Source: Magnolia sinica
Taxonomy: Eukaryota; Streptophyta; Magnoliopsida; Magnoliales; Magnoliaceae
Direction: 5' to 3'
DNA length: 64,000 nucleotides
NCBI RefSeq assembly: GCF_029962835.1
Contig: NC_080588.1
Span: 42,515,001-42,579,000 of the forward strand
The notes beneath the pieces were generated by a model. It was not told the origin of the DNA and searched no databases. It saw only the letters and a list, made by a program, of their open reading frames with translations. The position numbers and the translations under genes are program-made. This document shows, piece after piece, positions 1 through 11,300 of this stretch. Numbering within the stretch: position 1 is the stretch's first letter; each line of letters begins with the position of its first letter.

Positions 1-130
1 TCGTGTGAATCGGAAGGAATCAGGCAGCCTTTATCAGCCTATTGACAATGACCCAAATCAAATCGTGCTTCCTCTGTCCTAGGAAGGCCGGATATGAAGT
101 CCATGGAGATGTTGTCCCACTTCCATTCAG

Positions 131-322
131 CTAGTGGCAGTAGTTGAAGGAGGTCGTGGGCTTATGATGTTCGGCCTTAATATTCTGACACACCATGCAA
201 TTCGCCGCAAAGCCTGCAATGTCCTTCTTCATGTTGTTCCACCAGTACTGTCTCTTGATGTCGTTGTACATCTTGGTGTTACCCGGGTGGACAACTAATT
301 TGGAATGGTGGGCTTCTACCAT
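131..322 (-). pseudogene. integrase zinc-binding domain fragment (gypsy)
   Basis: The minus frame encodes the HHCC zinc-binding domain at the front of a retroviral-type integrase, which helps bind element DNA ends. The motif HPGNTKMY, then YWWNNMKKDI, then CMVCQNIKAEH supplies the His and paired Cys residues expected. The nearest relative in this window is the matching segment of G2 (about 39880-40010). The frame is interrupted upstream by the SINE insertion and runs out near the left edge, where the catalytic core would begin. Confidence 0.85.
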
Positions 323-325
323 AAC

Positions 326-476
326 TTTTTTTTTATTAGCTTGTTAGTACACACCCATGTCAGTACACACACACACTCCATGTTAGCCACCCCCACTAGG
401 GATCGATACCAACACCTCAAGTGTTGAAATGAGGTATCTCCACTCAGTCTACCAGTTGAGCTATGGATCTGGGTGT
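326..476 (-). mobile_element. tRNA-derived SINE with perfect 14-bp target duplication
   Basis: Read on the minus strand this 151-bp insert starts with a tRNA-like head and ends in an A-rich tail (plus-strand T run at 326-334). An internal RNA polymerase III promoter is visible: A box TAGCTCAACTGG (complement of 452-463) and a B box-like GGTATCGATCCC (complement of 399-410, about one base off consensus). The 14-bp sequence GCTTCTACCATAAC occurs directly on both sides (312-325 and 477-490), as expected for target-primed insertion by LINE machinery. It lies in the gypsy pol, between the RNase H/linker and the integrase zinc domain. Confidence 0.9.
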
Positions 477-559
477 GCTTCTACCATAACTTCCTTCCTC
501 AAATCAACATTTTTTGTAACGCACACTCACCCCTGATATCGAAGACCATCGTCTGGGCA

Positions 560-1200
560 TTTCTTTGCATCTACACCTCTTCTTCATTTTGACAAGCCAC
601 TCATCCTGGTCTTGGCAAAGATTACCTGTCGAACCAGGGTCGACTCTACTGTCAAGAGGGCTACGTAAGCATCCGGTTTGTCGAGGGTAAGTTGGATGTC
701 AAAGTCCTGCACGAACTCCATCATCTCCCACTCCTTGATCATCAAGGTGGCTATTAACTTGTCTTCTTCTTTCAGCCCAGTCATCTGCCACGGAGTTCAC
801 CTTATTCGGGTGGTAAGATATGTCGAAGTGGAAGTCCTTGAGCATCTCCATCCACCAATGCTAGCGCATGTTCAAGTCCTTCTGCGTGAATATGTATTTT
901 AGGCTCTTGTAGTCGCAGAACAACTGAAATTCTTCCCCATAGAGGTAGTGCCTCTATATCTTCAGGGCAAAGACTACTGCTACCAATTCCAGATCGTGCG
1001 TCAGGTAGTTCTCCTCATGCTTCTTCAGCTGTCATAATGCGTAGGCAATCACCCTGTCATTCTGCATCAGTACACGTTCCAGCCCCAATTTCGACGCATC
1101 GCTGTATACTACAAACGTCTCTCCCTCTTGTGGAAGAGTGAGTACTGGCGCGGAAGTCAGTCTCATCTTTAGATCTTGAAAGGCCGCTTCTGTGTTCTCA
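560..1200 (-). pseudogene. RNase H domain and linker of gypsy pol (decayed)
   Basis: Minus-strand translation gives recognisable RNase H pieces: VIAYAL, a stop, then [21 protein letters not shown] around 960-1050, and a tail like FDISYHPNKVNSVAD near 780-850. These match the RNase H of G2 at 39159-39560. The linker at 584-784 resembles the G2 linker that begins [13 protein letters not shown]. Several stops and frame changes break the region. Confidence 0.8.
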
Positions 1201-1416
1201 TCCCACGCTACCCTGCCATGCCCAGAAAACTCCAGACCTTAGTGACTGTAGTAGGTTGCTCCCACTTGGATACTGCTTCCACTTTGGCCAGATCAACTAC
1301 TATTCCTTCCACCTTCACTACATGTCCCAGAAAACTTGCACTTGCTCAGCTTGGTGTACCAGCTGGTTCTCCTTCAGAGTGTTCAAGAATATACACAAGT
1401 GCTACTTGTGCCCTTC

Positions 1417-1940
1417 TCAACTCTTTGAGTAAACTAGAATATCATCGATGAACACAATTACGAACCGATCCAGGTATGGCATGAATACCCGGTTCATCAG
1501 GTCCATAAACACGACTGGGGCATTAGTGAGACCGAATGACATAATCAAGAACTCGTAGTGCCCATAGCGAGTTCTGAACGCTGTCTTAGGGATATCTTCA
1601 TCCCTAATACTCAACTGATGGTATCCGGACTACAGATCTATTTTGGAGAAGTATTTGACATCCTTAAGTTGATCGAACATATCATCAATGCACGGCAAGG
1701 GATATCTATTCTTTATTGTTACATCATTTAGCCTTCTATAATCTATACAGAGATGCATCGACCCGTCCTTCTTTTTCACAAAGAGGACTGGGTCTCCCCA
1801 GGGAGAAACGCTAGAGCGGATGAAGCCTTAGGCTAGTAATTCGTCAATCTGACTCCTCAGCTCCTCCATCTCATAAGGAGGCATGCGAAACGGAGGCAGC
1901 AATATGGGAGCGGTCCCTGGCTTGAGGTCAATACAAAAAC
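1417..1940 (-). pseudogene. reverse transcriptase of gypsy element (decayed)
   Basis: This is the RT palm and fingers region. Minus-strand motifs include [52 protein letters not shown] and the catalytic [10 protein letters not shown], so the two active-site aspartates are intact. In-frame stops interrupt it, for example TAG at 1630-1632 (the Gln position before SGYHQL) and TAA at 1828-1830. The Gln-to-TAG change fits C-to-T mutation of CAG. Confidence 0.9.
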
Positions 1941-2052
1941 CTACTGCTCTTCTAGGGGGCAACCCTGGTATTTCTTGAAACACCTATGGAAAATCTCGCA
2001 CTACTGGTACCTGGTTGATGGTGGTTTCTATTGTTTCGGATTCACTTAAGTC

Positions 2053-2415
2053 CTACAAGCTCTCAAACGTCTCACGTTTGCCTCTCCCCTTCAGGGTGAA
2101 GGAGGCCTGCCCGGGGACGGATATAGCAACGGTCTTGTCATGACAGTGCATGACCGCACGCACTAAGGTAAGACAATCCATCCCAAGGAGGACATCAAAA
2201 TGTCTGACGGGCATGACGATCAGGTCCACGGTTACTTCATGATTCGCGAGAGTTATGGGGCACGCTTTGTACACTTTATCAGTTTCCACGAACTTACCCA
2301 TAGGGGATGCTACGACTAAGGGAGCATGCATTTGAGTTGTGTTCAGCTCTAATCCAGATGTGATAGCAGAATCAATGAAAGACAGAGTTGCACTAGAATA
2401 AAATAGGGTGAGCAC
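2053..2415 (-). pseudogene. retropepsin-type aspartic protease of gypsy element, catalytic Asp lost
   Basis: A 120-residue minus-strand frame matches the gypsy pol protease that releases mature Gag and Pol. The conserved DVLLGMDCL block near residue 95 is present. The catalytic motif near residues 5-12, normally DSGAT, reads YSSATLSFI, so the catalytic Asp and the following Gly are both changed and the protease cannot be active. It lies between gag and RT in the expected order. Confidence 0.85.
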
Positions 2416-2639
2416 AGGGGTACCGTTGATGTGAGCAATACCATAAATGGTCTGAAGAGGGTCCTGTTCAACTTCTATAGCAGCAACTGCATATACTCAA
2501 GTCGAGGGAACCCTCTACTGAGTCTGAGGTCCCTATCTGGGTTGTTGGGGCCTAGGTGCTGCCCCGACTACTGCACGGTTCTGCTGGGGGCGATTCGCTG
2601 CGGCGCGTTGCCCTTATTGGCTATCCTCTTCTAGTAATA

Positions 2640-3600
2640 TTAGGCGATGTGGTTCCCTCTGCTACAGTAGTCGCAATTCCTGCCGTGGGGCATGGTCGGA
2701 GCTCGCGTGGGTAGCAACCTGAACCTCCCTGCTAGAACAGGTAAAGCAGGAGGAGCCTTCCTCGGTTTGGCCACGGCGTCTCGGGCTGGGAGGCATGAGC
2801 GGATATTGCGCTCGAAGTCTTTCTTGACTCTCATTGCCTTATCTACTAATTTTGGGAAATCCCCGAAATCCTATGCGCACAGCCGAGACTATATCCCAGG
2901 CTTGAGTCACTCCTTAATTTTCTGCAACTTATACTCCTCGTCCTAGAGGGCCTTGGGCACATATCAAGAAAGCTCATCAAACTACGCCTCGTACTGGGCG
3001 ACCGTTAGGTTCCCCTGTTCTAACTTCAGGAACTGCGTGATCTTTTCATTTCGGCATAATCGCAAAAAATATTTCTCCAGGAACTTTGTCCTGAAGCCGG
3101 CCCATGTCCAAGCGTATCCAACCGGTACGCTCCTCTGCATACTGTCCCACCAATTCTCAGCCTCTACCTCGAGTAGGTACATGGCTAGGGTGTTCATCTG
3201 GGAGTCCGTGCACTCAATGCTCTACTTGAACCAGGTCAGGTGCTCCTCTGAAGGTCAGTGGGTGAAGTCTCAAGAAGCGATCGAATACATCTGAGCCCCT
3301 GACGTCCCTATCTCGGGATGTCGCCCTATGGTCCCTATCCCGTAGAGTCTACATCATCAATGCATGCATGTCCTGCTACTGTCGTGCGAACGTATCTTGT
3401 TGTTGTTGCATAGCAGTGGCCATCTGCGTAAAGGCTGCAAAGGCCAATGCCCCCGTCAGTGAATCTGTAGGTACGTTGACCGATGGCGTCCTCTGCTCAA
3501 AATACTGGGAGGGCAGCCCCGATGGAATGACCCGAGGGGAAACAGAATCCCCTATGACTTCTGATCCCATGTCCATATTCGCCACCCCAGGCGGAAGGCC
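2640..3600 (-). pseudogene. Gag fragments with zinc knuckle (gypsy)
   Basis: The segment at 2982-3197 encodes a retrotransposon Gag core (ENWWDSMQ, then WAGFRTKFLEKYF, then FLKLEQGNLTVAQYEA), the particle-forming part. A degenerate CCHC-like knuckle (CDYCSRGNHIA) lies near 2640-2680. An N-terminal Gag piece with a Gln-rich tail lies at 3376-3585. The pieces are in different frames, so Gag is broken. Confidence 0.8.
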
Positions 3601-4124
3601 TAGCGTATAGACAGGGCTACCCTCCAGCTGGCTCTCAGTCGACGGGAGGGGATGTATGTCGATGGTACGGATCTGATGTGATCATAGTACAGGTGGCATG
3701 GCTTCCTGTAAGGTAGAATTTCATGGTTCAGGTATTGAAAAAATGATTCTAGTCAATTACGAAACAACACAATAGTCAGAGATCTTGCCTGTCGCATGGC
3801 GTACAAGTTTAGTTTCTAAATGATACTCCTAGTTGAAATTTCAGGGGGACTAAGGTTTCAGTTTCTAAGTTTAGATGACTAACTTGCCGTTTCCTAAGGG
3901 ATTCTAAGTTCTTTCCTAGGTAGTTCATACTCTGAGTTCTTTCTAGCTATTGGGGATCTCTTCATAGGTTCAATTGTTCATTCTGCTAATACTAAGGGAC
4001 CTAAGTGTTTTGTTTCTATGTTTACTCATCTTACTTACTTTCTAAGGGACATTTCTAAGTTTTGTCTCAGTTAATCCTTTAAGGTTTTATATGTTGATCC
4101 CACTGCCAGGCTATCTCATACTCT
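3601..4124 (-). other. 5' leader of the left gypsy element
   Basis: Non-coding stretch between the primer-binding site and the first Gag-like residues. It is T-rich on the plus strand with repeated 'ctaagg/tctaag' words. I see no gene in it. Confidence 0.6.
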
Positions 4125-4136
4125 GCTTTAATACCA
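4125..4136 (-). other. primer-binding site, initiator Met tRNA type
   Basis: The minus strand reads TGGTATTAAAGC, differing at two positions from the usual TGGTATCAGAGC complement of initiator tRNA-Met. It starts three bases after the LTR end, the same spacing as in G2. Confidence 0.8.
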
Positions 4137-5479
4137 ACTTGTAACGCCCCAGTTTTCCGGACTCGAGTATGCAAATCGTTTCCTAAAAACTCGGATGTTA
4201 GCAGATTATCAAATAGTAATCAATACATGATCAAAGTGCAATTTATGAAAATCAAGCATAGTATAAGATAAGAAAAATGAGAATAATACCCTAGCCCACT
4301 CAACTGGGGGCTTAATACAAAAGTCAAGTTCCAAAGTGTAATGAGATAAACATAAACAACTAATCTACTGATTTAGCCCAAAGTAAGCAGCCGCCTCCTG
4401 GTGCAGCTCCTCGAACAACTCCTCATCTGCTCTAGTTTCAGCAATCCCGAAGTCCGCCATGTAGTCTTCCATCCCTACACATATATCCTCTGTACGATTG
4501 AACATTGATGAATGAGTGGTCAGCTTAGTGTGATCTCCCCTCAAGATTTCACACCGCCATCCTAGACAAGAAATAACATGAAAGCAGCAAGGCATACAAA
4601 ATAATATATGATGCAGTCTTATTAATATGTGGATGTATGAGTGCACATCAACTGGGGATGCTCATCCAGTTGGCTTTTGGACAAAGCCCATGCAATGTGG
4701 CCAGTCACCAGCGAGAGTACGTAGTACATGCGTAGTGTCAAACTCACTGAGAGTGGGTTAATACTCGATGGTCTGGTAGCTATCAAAATGATACCCAGCT
4801 AAATCCTATTAGGTACATGCAACAACATCCAGAACTAACCACCCGTCACCACCTAAATGATATGTATGCGTGATTAGCTCAACCATTATTAATCTGTTTA
4901 CAACCAGTAGGTTTAGTGGAGCTCAAGGTCACTATGGGGAGCTCATAGCTAAGCATAGGCCGACGGCTCGAGCATAGTATCTCATGACCACCATCCCCGG
5001 CCCATGAGTCTACCACCTTAGGGTATGGGTAGAACCCATCAACACATGGCCAATCAACTCTCAATGTATGGGTAACTACCATTGTATGCTGACTAGGAAT
5101 GAAGGGTTGATGATATTAAATACAACAACTAAATGAAGACAGTATGTATGACTTAAACGCGATTAATCGTTAACAACGAAAATGCGGAAGGGTTCGTTCC
5201 ATAATCAGTTAGGTGGAATCACTCCATAAATGGTAAACCTCATAAATCAGACTGCCACTAACATTACCTCTATGTTGAGGGTCTAGTCCTATCATAGTCA
5301 ATTCCGTTACACCCAAAGTAGGGACTCTCTCTAATGAGAGTATTTCTAGAGAGATTGTGAGTCACATGTGCCTTTAAAATCAATACAATACTAAGAGAAG
5401 ATAATATGGATATTTAATAGCAGGGTTAAGCAAAGCTCATATATAATTCAAGAGACCCCTTAAGTAGTCAAGTCCTAAC

Positions 5480-5736
5480 ATTCATATGATCATAACTTAA
5501 CAATTCTTAGGCATGTGTCAAGCAGGTTAATCAAATGATTTAATCCATTCTAAAACATGTGTGCAAGTAATCTAGCAACTAGTTTAATATGTTATAATAC
5601 ATATGGTTAAGTAAACTAACCGAGTGATTTAGCAAGTTCTAGCACTTGTGATTAAGTAGGCTACTCAAGTAATTTAATAAACCTTTAAGACATATGTTTA
5701 AGTAAACAAGTCAAATGAACTTAATGGGTTTTAAGG

Positions 5737-5788
<52 letters not shown>

Positions 5789-6000
5789 TGTAAACTACTC
5801 AAGTACTCTACTAAATCCTAAGGCATTTGTTGCATTGTTTAAGTAGACTAAGCAAACATTCAAACCAACTCCTAAGGCACTTGTTTAAGTAAACAATTCA
5901 AATATCCTTAATCCATCTGTTTAAGTAAACTACTCGAATATTCAGATCATTTATAAGGCATGTATTTAGGTAACTACTCGAATGATTAACCATTTATGAG
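5480..6000. repeat. degenerate tandem repeats of about 50 bp inside the LTR
   Basis: Words such as 'gtttaagtaaactactcaa', 'aatgatttaat' and 'aaggcat' recur in the same order many times, with heavy divergence. Copy number was not counted precisely. Confidence 0.6.
5740..5783. repeat. (CA)n microsatellite
   Basis: About 40 bases of near-perfect CA dinucleotide repeat inside the left LTR. Confidence 0.95.
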
Positions 6001-9000
6001 TCATCATTCGTAGTTATAGTAAAGGTTACTCCTATTATAGTTTAGAGATAGAAAGCTCAAGGGGAAGAAAAATTATCACTAGACAAGTCGTAGTGTGTCC
6101 CTCGATCCAAGCTCCCGTGAGCGTCTTGTGACCCAATATCACGCAAGTGACTTCCTGGTTGTCATTTTCGATTTAAAATCCCACATTAGATAAGTATTTC
6201 AAGTACCTAAACCTTTGAGAGTGCATGGGGCTTTGTAAGGTTTATTATGACGGGGGTTGGGCCTGCATCAAGGTGACCAGGCCCACTAATGATTTATTCC
6301 AACAAGGTGGCCCAATTGCACTTAACTTGGACTTGATTTAGCCCAGTTTGGTGGCTTTAAAGGTGGCCCAAACACTGGGCCTGGTTCCCATCTACAACCC
6401 AATCTGAACTGGGCCTAACTGGCCCAGTTTACTAGGCCCCAAATAGGTGCCCCAGCTGGCCCGTACCAAATTTCTGAGGGTGGCCCACCTGTTCTTACAG
6501 AGTGCAGCCCACCTATTGTAGCGTGCGGCCCCCTGCTACAGCGTGTGGCCCACCTGTTCCTATAGGGTGTGGCCCACCTGTGATTCAAGGTGAGGCCCAC
6601 TTAGTGGGACCCACTGAATCTGGTCTGGCCTGATTTTTGGCCTGGTTTTGGCCCATCTCTCGGCTAGCTTTCTGCCTAAGTAACGGCCCATTCAAGGCCT
6701 GATTTTCAACACGTTTCCAGGTCTATTTTCGGCTTGGATTGAAGCTTATTTAAAGTCCTATTGCAGGTTGGGTTGAAGCTTATTTGAACGCGTTATTCGA
6801 TCCCCAAAACATGGCCTATTAACAAGCCGATTCTTGCCCGAATCAAGGCATGAAGAGAGCTTGTTCTTGGCCCATTACAAAGCCCAGTTAAGGGTCTGTT
6901 CTCACCTCGATTTTAGCCTAGTTGAGAACCCATTTCAACTTGGATTTAAGGTCTATCTAGAGACCTGTTATAGCCCTATTTACGGCCCACTAAAGGCCTG
7001 GCTCCTACTCAGATTAATGGCCCATCTTCGACTCAAACTGTGTGCCAGCTAATAGATAATTTCAGCTAAGTGCAATGGCCTGCTAAAGGCCTGTTTTGGG
7101 CTCGATTTAAGGTCTGATTGAGGCCTCAAATCGAGGCCTATTTGAGGGTTGCTTTCAGTCTGAATCAAGGTCCACCTGAGGGTCGTTATCAGCTTAGTCT
7201 TAGTCCAATCTTGGCCCCAAACATGGCTGGAATTTCCACAACAATGTGCCATTAGATGAAAGGAAAGAAGAACAAGGGAAGTTAGGCCATTACCTAGCCT
7301 ATTTCGATGCTGGCTGGGTCAGCTTAACTCAGTTGCCGATGCAGCAACGGACCTTATGGACGTTCCTTCCTAAATTAGCAAGGAGTTATGGTTTGAAAGA
7401 ATTTATCAAGGTAGTTGTAGGGCCTATACCTGATGGATTCCTGACCTCAGGATTTAGTGAGGCAGCGACCCACTCTTCTGAGTAGTTGAACACGACTGAG
7501 TCGAGCTCGAGGTGGGCCGAGTAGCTGCTGACTCGCTCCACTCATTGCTACTCTCCCTCTCTTTTCTTCTCTCTCTCCCCCTGGTGTGAATCCTAAGGGC
7601 AGTAGTAGCCCCATTTATAGGCATGAGAGAGAGCCTATCAACGGTTGAGAGGGAAACGCTGTTTGCGATGGCCCTCCTTGAAAATCCGCAATGCATGGGG
7701 TCCATCCGACCCTGGGGATGGATTCCCACTGCAATGGCCCAACAAGAAAGTAATTTTTTAGCCTTGGTGGGGCTCATCTCGTGATCATGGGTTGGGTGGT
7801 TTAATGGAGAAGATGAAGTGGCCATTAATGGCAAATCATCCTCCAGGGTATTTCAGAATGATCTGGTTCGTTTGAGCAGACCAGATGGGGCCTCTGATCA
7901 GCATGGGGCCCACTTTTTGGGCCTTTTATGTGAGTTTCGGAATATCTCACGAGATATTCCATTTCTCACTATTTTCTCCACCCTGAGGTGAGGGGCTAAG
8001 ATGGCTCCACGTCGCCCAGGTGATAACCAGAGATGTGCCAGCAACCATTTCCTGAAGTGGGAAAACTCCTTTTCACTTTTTCTTGGTACAGGCCCTTGTT
8101 CGGCCATTTCTGGCAATGAGAGAAAATGGTTCCAAATGGAGAGTGGATGGCTAGGATTGCTTGGCCAAACCGGCCTTGAACCACTCGTTTGGGCCCCTGA
8201 TGGTCCACAATCTCAGGATCTTAGCCACTCATGAAGTCTTGGTCGGCTTCGAGCCAGATTTCCCAGTTCTTTGCATAGGCCCAAAAGCCCATACATTTTT
8301 GGTCCACAGGGCCCTATGAAGAAGATGGACGGTTCGGATTGTCCAGATAATGTCCTGGGTGGGCCACTTTGGAGGTCAAAGTTCGTTAGTTCAAAATTAC
8401 AAAAGGTGGAAGAAATTTTCACTTTTTGTGAAAGAGTTTGGTCAAAGCTAGTTTGACCAGCTTGGTGCGTCCAGTGCACGTCGTGCACTGGATGCACTTG
8501 CACCCTATGTGGGGTCCACTGTGCTGTTTATGATAAATCCACTCAATCCAATCATCTTGGGGGTCCCACGTAGGGGTCCTAGCCGGTTTGGGAACGTATC
8601 ACACGTCCAAGGCCTCTTTACAGCTAATACAATCAATCCAATGGCTAGATCGATTTGATACTTGATTTCAATGTCAAATATGGATTTAAGACACAGTGGT
8701 GTTGGGCTGGCAATCCACTAGCCTTCGAAGATCGATCTTTAGAGTATTGCTACGATTAGTTGATTTAGGAACGATTCTGACTTAAAGTGCTTGATCGAGA
8801 TTACCTTTTTGACTTATGTAGAATGCAATTCGGCTTCTAGGGCATCTGGTGGGTGGCCTTAATGATGACTAGAAGCCCCATGCTGCATATGTTGAGTATA
8901 AGTTGTTTGGTTAATTGATTCTGGATTTCTACTGATGTAGGTTTAAGTGGTAACGCCCGTGTACCAGAGGTGCGGGGTGTTACATTATCCCCTAGGGAAG

Positions 9001-9093
9001 ATGGTGATGGACCTCATCACATCCCTCTTACAGCTGCATGCAAGGCGGGGCAACAGTTGGGACCCGAATTGTGTATCCCCCCCCCCCGAAGAG

Positions 9094-9337
9094 ACGACGG
9101 TCTTGGCAAGGGTTCCATGGGGCCATTGTGATGTATTTTTTAATCCACGTTGTCCATCCATTTGGTAGATCATTTCATGTGATAGGCCCAAAAATGAGAC
9201 AAATAGTGGGCTCAGGTGAACTACCCAATAGAAAGTAGCAATGACAATGACGCCCACAGTTGAAACCTTCCCAAGGCCCACCATCATGTTTCTTTGCATT
9301 CCAACTGTTCACTAGGTCCCATGAGACCAGGATGAAG

Positions 9338-9395
<58 letters not shown>

Positions 9396-9594
9396 TTATA
9401 TATATATCAGTTTGATCCAAAACTTACGTGGCTCGGTAGAAGTTTTCAACCATAGGTGTTCAATTCATATTGTTTCCTTATGTTGTGGTCCACTTGAGCC
9501 TTCAATTTACCTTATTTTATGACTCATCACCTGAAATGATTGTTAAAATGGATGGATGGCGTGGTAAAACACATGCATTAATGTAAATCTGACT
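9094..9594. mobile_element. MITE-like unit 1, one end truncated
   Basis: The left part (GACGGTCTTGGCAAGG, then ATGTATTTTTTAATCC, then GTCCATCCATTT) matches the left end of unit 3, and the right part (AAAATGGATGGATGGCGTGG) is its inverted counterpart. The interior shares 'gtggtccacttgag', 'ttcaattcatattgtttcct' and 'gatccaaaactt' words with units 2 and 3. It contains a CA/TA microsatellite at about 9341-9407. The right terminus seems lost where unit 2 begins. Confidence 0.6.
9341..9407. repeat. (CA)n-(TA)n compound microsatellite
   Basis: About 40 bases of CA repeat run into TATATA. It lies inside MITE-like unit 1. Confidence 0.95.
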
Positions 9595-10062
9595 GCATAC
9601 TGAGTTACTGAGTGGGCACTTATCATACATGAGTAAACTCTGCTGGGCGTACCGTGAATGTATGTGGTTTATCCACACCGTCCATCCATTTTTCCAGCTT
9701 ATTTTAGGGTTGATCCAAAATTAAAATTGAAGCTTATCCAAAGCTCAAGTGGACCATACCACACGAAACAGTAGAAATAATGATTTCCTCTGTTGAAAAC
9801 TTGCTAGGCCCACAGTAATGTTCATTTGTCATCCAACCTTCTTATAAGATCACACGAACATGGATGAATGTAAAAAACAAATATAAGGTTGATCCACAAC
9901 TTCCATGGCTCTCAAGAAATTGTCCACGGTAGACAATCAATTCACACTGTTTCCTGTGATGTGGTCCATTTTAGCTTTTATATGCTTCAGTTTTGGAACA
10001 AGGCCCTAAAATCATCCGGTAAACATAAATCATAGTGGACCCCACAGAGTTACTCAGTATGC
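9595..10062. mobile_element. MITE-like unit 2
   Basis: A 468-bp unit with inverted ends: GCATACTGAGTTACTGAG on the left and GCATACTGAGTAACTC on the complement of the right end. The subterminal motif ATCCACACCGTCCATCC is also shared with the other units. No coding capacity is seen, so it would depend on a transposase encoded elsewhere. Confidence 0.6.
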
Positions 10063-10203
10063 AATCCGCCTCCCATTAAGGTAGAACCGCGGAACCCCAC
10101 CAGACCGTCCGTCTTTAGCTGGGTCCTGGTGGGGGTAGAACCCAATGCTCATCCCAACAGCTGGAGGGAGGGGGCGGACGTAAACTGCGTCCTACCCAGC
10201 CTG

Positions 10204-10681
10204 GACGGACTGGGTCCTGGCAAGTGCTCCGTGGTCTTACTGTGATGCATATATTTTATCTAATCCGTCCACCCATTTTAAAAGATTATTATTTTAAAGG
10301 ATGAAATCAAAACAGAGCCAGATAAAAGGCTCCAGTGGACCACAACAAAGAAAATAATAGGAATTGAACGCCCATCATTTAAAACGCCTACCATTGAAAA
10401 TTTCTTATGGCCAAGCTGATATTAGTGTTTTTCCTTCATCCAGGTCTATTTGACCTTATTAAAAAGTTCTATGGAAAATAAACATCAAGGTAGGCCCTAA
10501 AAAGGTTTCAACAGTGCCATATTATCACCACTGCTTCCTGTGGTGTGGCCCACTTGAGATTTGAACTTGCTTCATTTTTTACCTTTTTTATTAAAATGAT
10601 CCGTTAAAATGGATGGACGGAATGTAGAAAACAAATACAACACGATGGCCCCAAAGAGCCCCTGCCAGGACCGAGTCCGTC
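10204..10681. mobile_element. MITE-like unit 3 with long inverted ends
   Basis: About 478 bp. The left end GACGGACTGGGTCCTGGCA and the complement of the right end GACGGACTCGGTCCTGGCA form a near-perfect inverted repeat. Similarity continues inward for roughly 80 bases through the GTCCACCCATTTTAA motif. Units 1-3 lie in one series and look like diverged members of one family. Flanking duplications were not resolved. Confidence 0.65.
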
Positions 10682-11300
10682 ATCGCAGGGGGAGAACGCA
10701 AGACGCTTCCCGAGAGGGCTCGCCGCTTTCCCTCTCAAGTTTTCCATCGCTTCAAGCATGCATCATGTGCGCGCGCGCATGCGAATGCATTCCTCCCTCA
10801 AATTTTGGACGACATGTGGATGGTCCAATCATGCGTCTAGACAATCCATATTTCCCAATGCCTCTAAAATCATAGGAATTCCCATGATCAACAATACAAA
10901 TGGTGAAAACATGCAAACTAAAGACAACCACTAGCAACGGCCCAAATTGAATGACAGCAAATGTTTATCGATGCCACCCACCGTTGGACTGTCTCAGCGT
11001 AAATTTTGCTTAATGACAAACCAATACTGGATCTGACAGATTGGATGGTCCAGATCTTTTCCACATATGACACATTTAAAGTAAATTAGATGTGTGTGGC
11101 ACGTATGTCTATATGTATAAAAATGTACAATTATTGTAATCTGAAGGAGTGAAATATGATATTTAAATAATATATTACACCATAGATTAAAACTCTAATC
11201 CTCATATAGTAATATGAATAACATTAAAATCAAAGCCCCTTACACAAATGAAAGATGATCTTATTCATATCATATTTACATTCCCCATTAAAACACAATC
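10682..11300. other. intergenic stretch downstream of the receptor gene
   Basis: No gene is seen. It holds a short GC-alternating run (GCGCGCGC near 10770) and AT-rich sequence next to the 3' end of the receptor gene. Any polyadenylation signal for that gene would lie at about 11150-11300, but no canonical one stands out. Confidence 0.5.

Larger units (their letters stand above)
1..8984 (-). mobile_element. Ty3/gypsy Tekay-like LTR retrotransposon, left part outside window
   Basis: Reading the minus strand from high to low coordinates, a long LTR (4140-8984) is followed by a primer-binding site, decayed gag, protease, reverse transcriptase, RNase H and the zinc-binding part of integrase, in the gypsy order. 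The integrase core and 3' LTR lie left of the window. RT and integrase resemble the Tekay/Del chromovirus lineage and closely resemble element G2 at 32570-44260, including an identical LTR-to-primer-site arrangement (GTTACA, AGT, then the primer site). Every domain carries stops or frameshifts, so the copy is dead. A SINE (326-476) is inserted in pol. Confidence 0.9.
4140..8984 (-). repeat. 5' LTR of left gypsy element (about 4.85 kb)
   Basis: On the plus strand the segment starts TGTAACGCCCC and ends GGGTGTTACA, giving the inverted TGTAAC/GTTACA ends of this Tekay-like group, with the primer site directly inside. The second LTR is outside the window, so the outer end and its duplication (next bases TTATC) are inferred from the terminal motif only. 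It holds degenerate repeats around 5480-6000, a CA microsatellite and a long stretch rich in GGCCCA/GGCCTG words (6240-7250). No host gene is seen; the open frames here are short and unrecognised. Confidence 0.75.

Noticed and set aside
326..476. A functional tRNA gene
   Set aside because: Pol III-like boxes are present, but the sequence does not fold as a full cloverleaf by eye and has a SINE tail and target duplications.
7454..8503. Several open frames of 70-126 codons inside the left LTR
   Set aside because: No recognisable domain, on both strands in overlapping positions, within a non-coding LTR.
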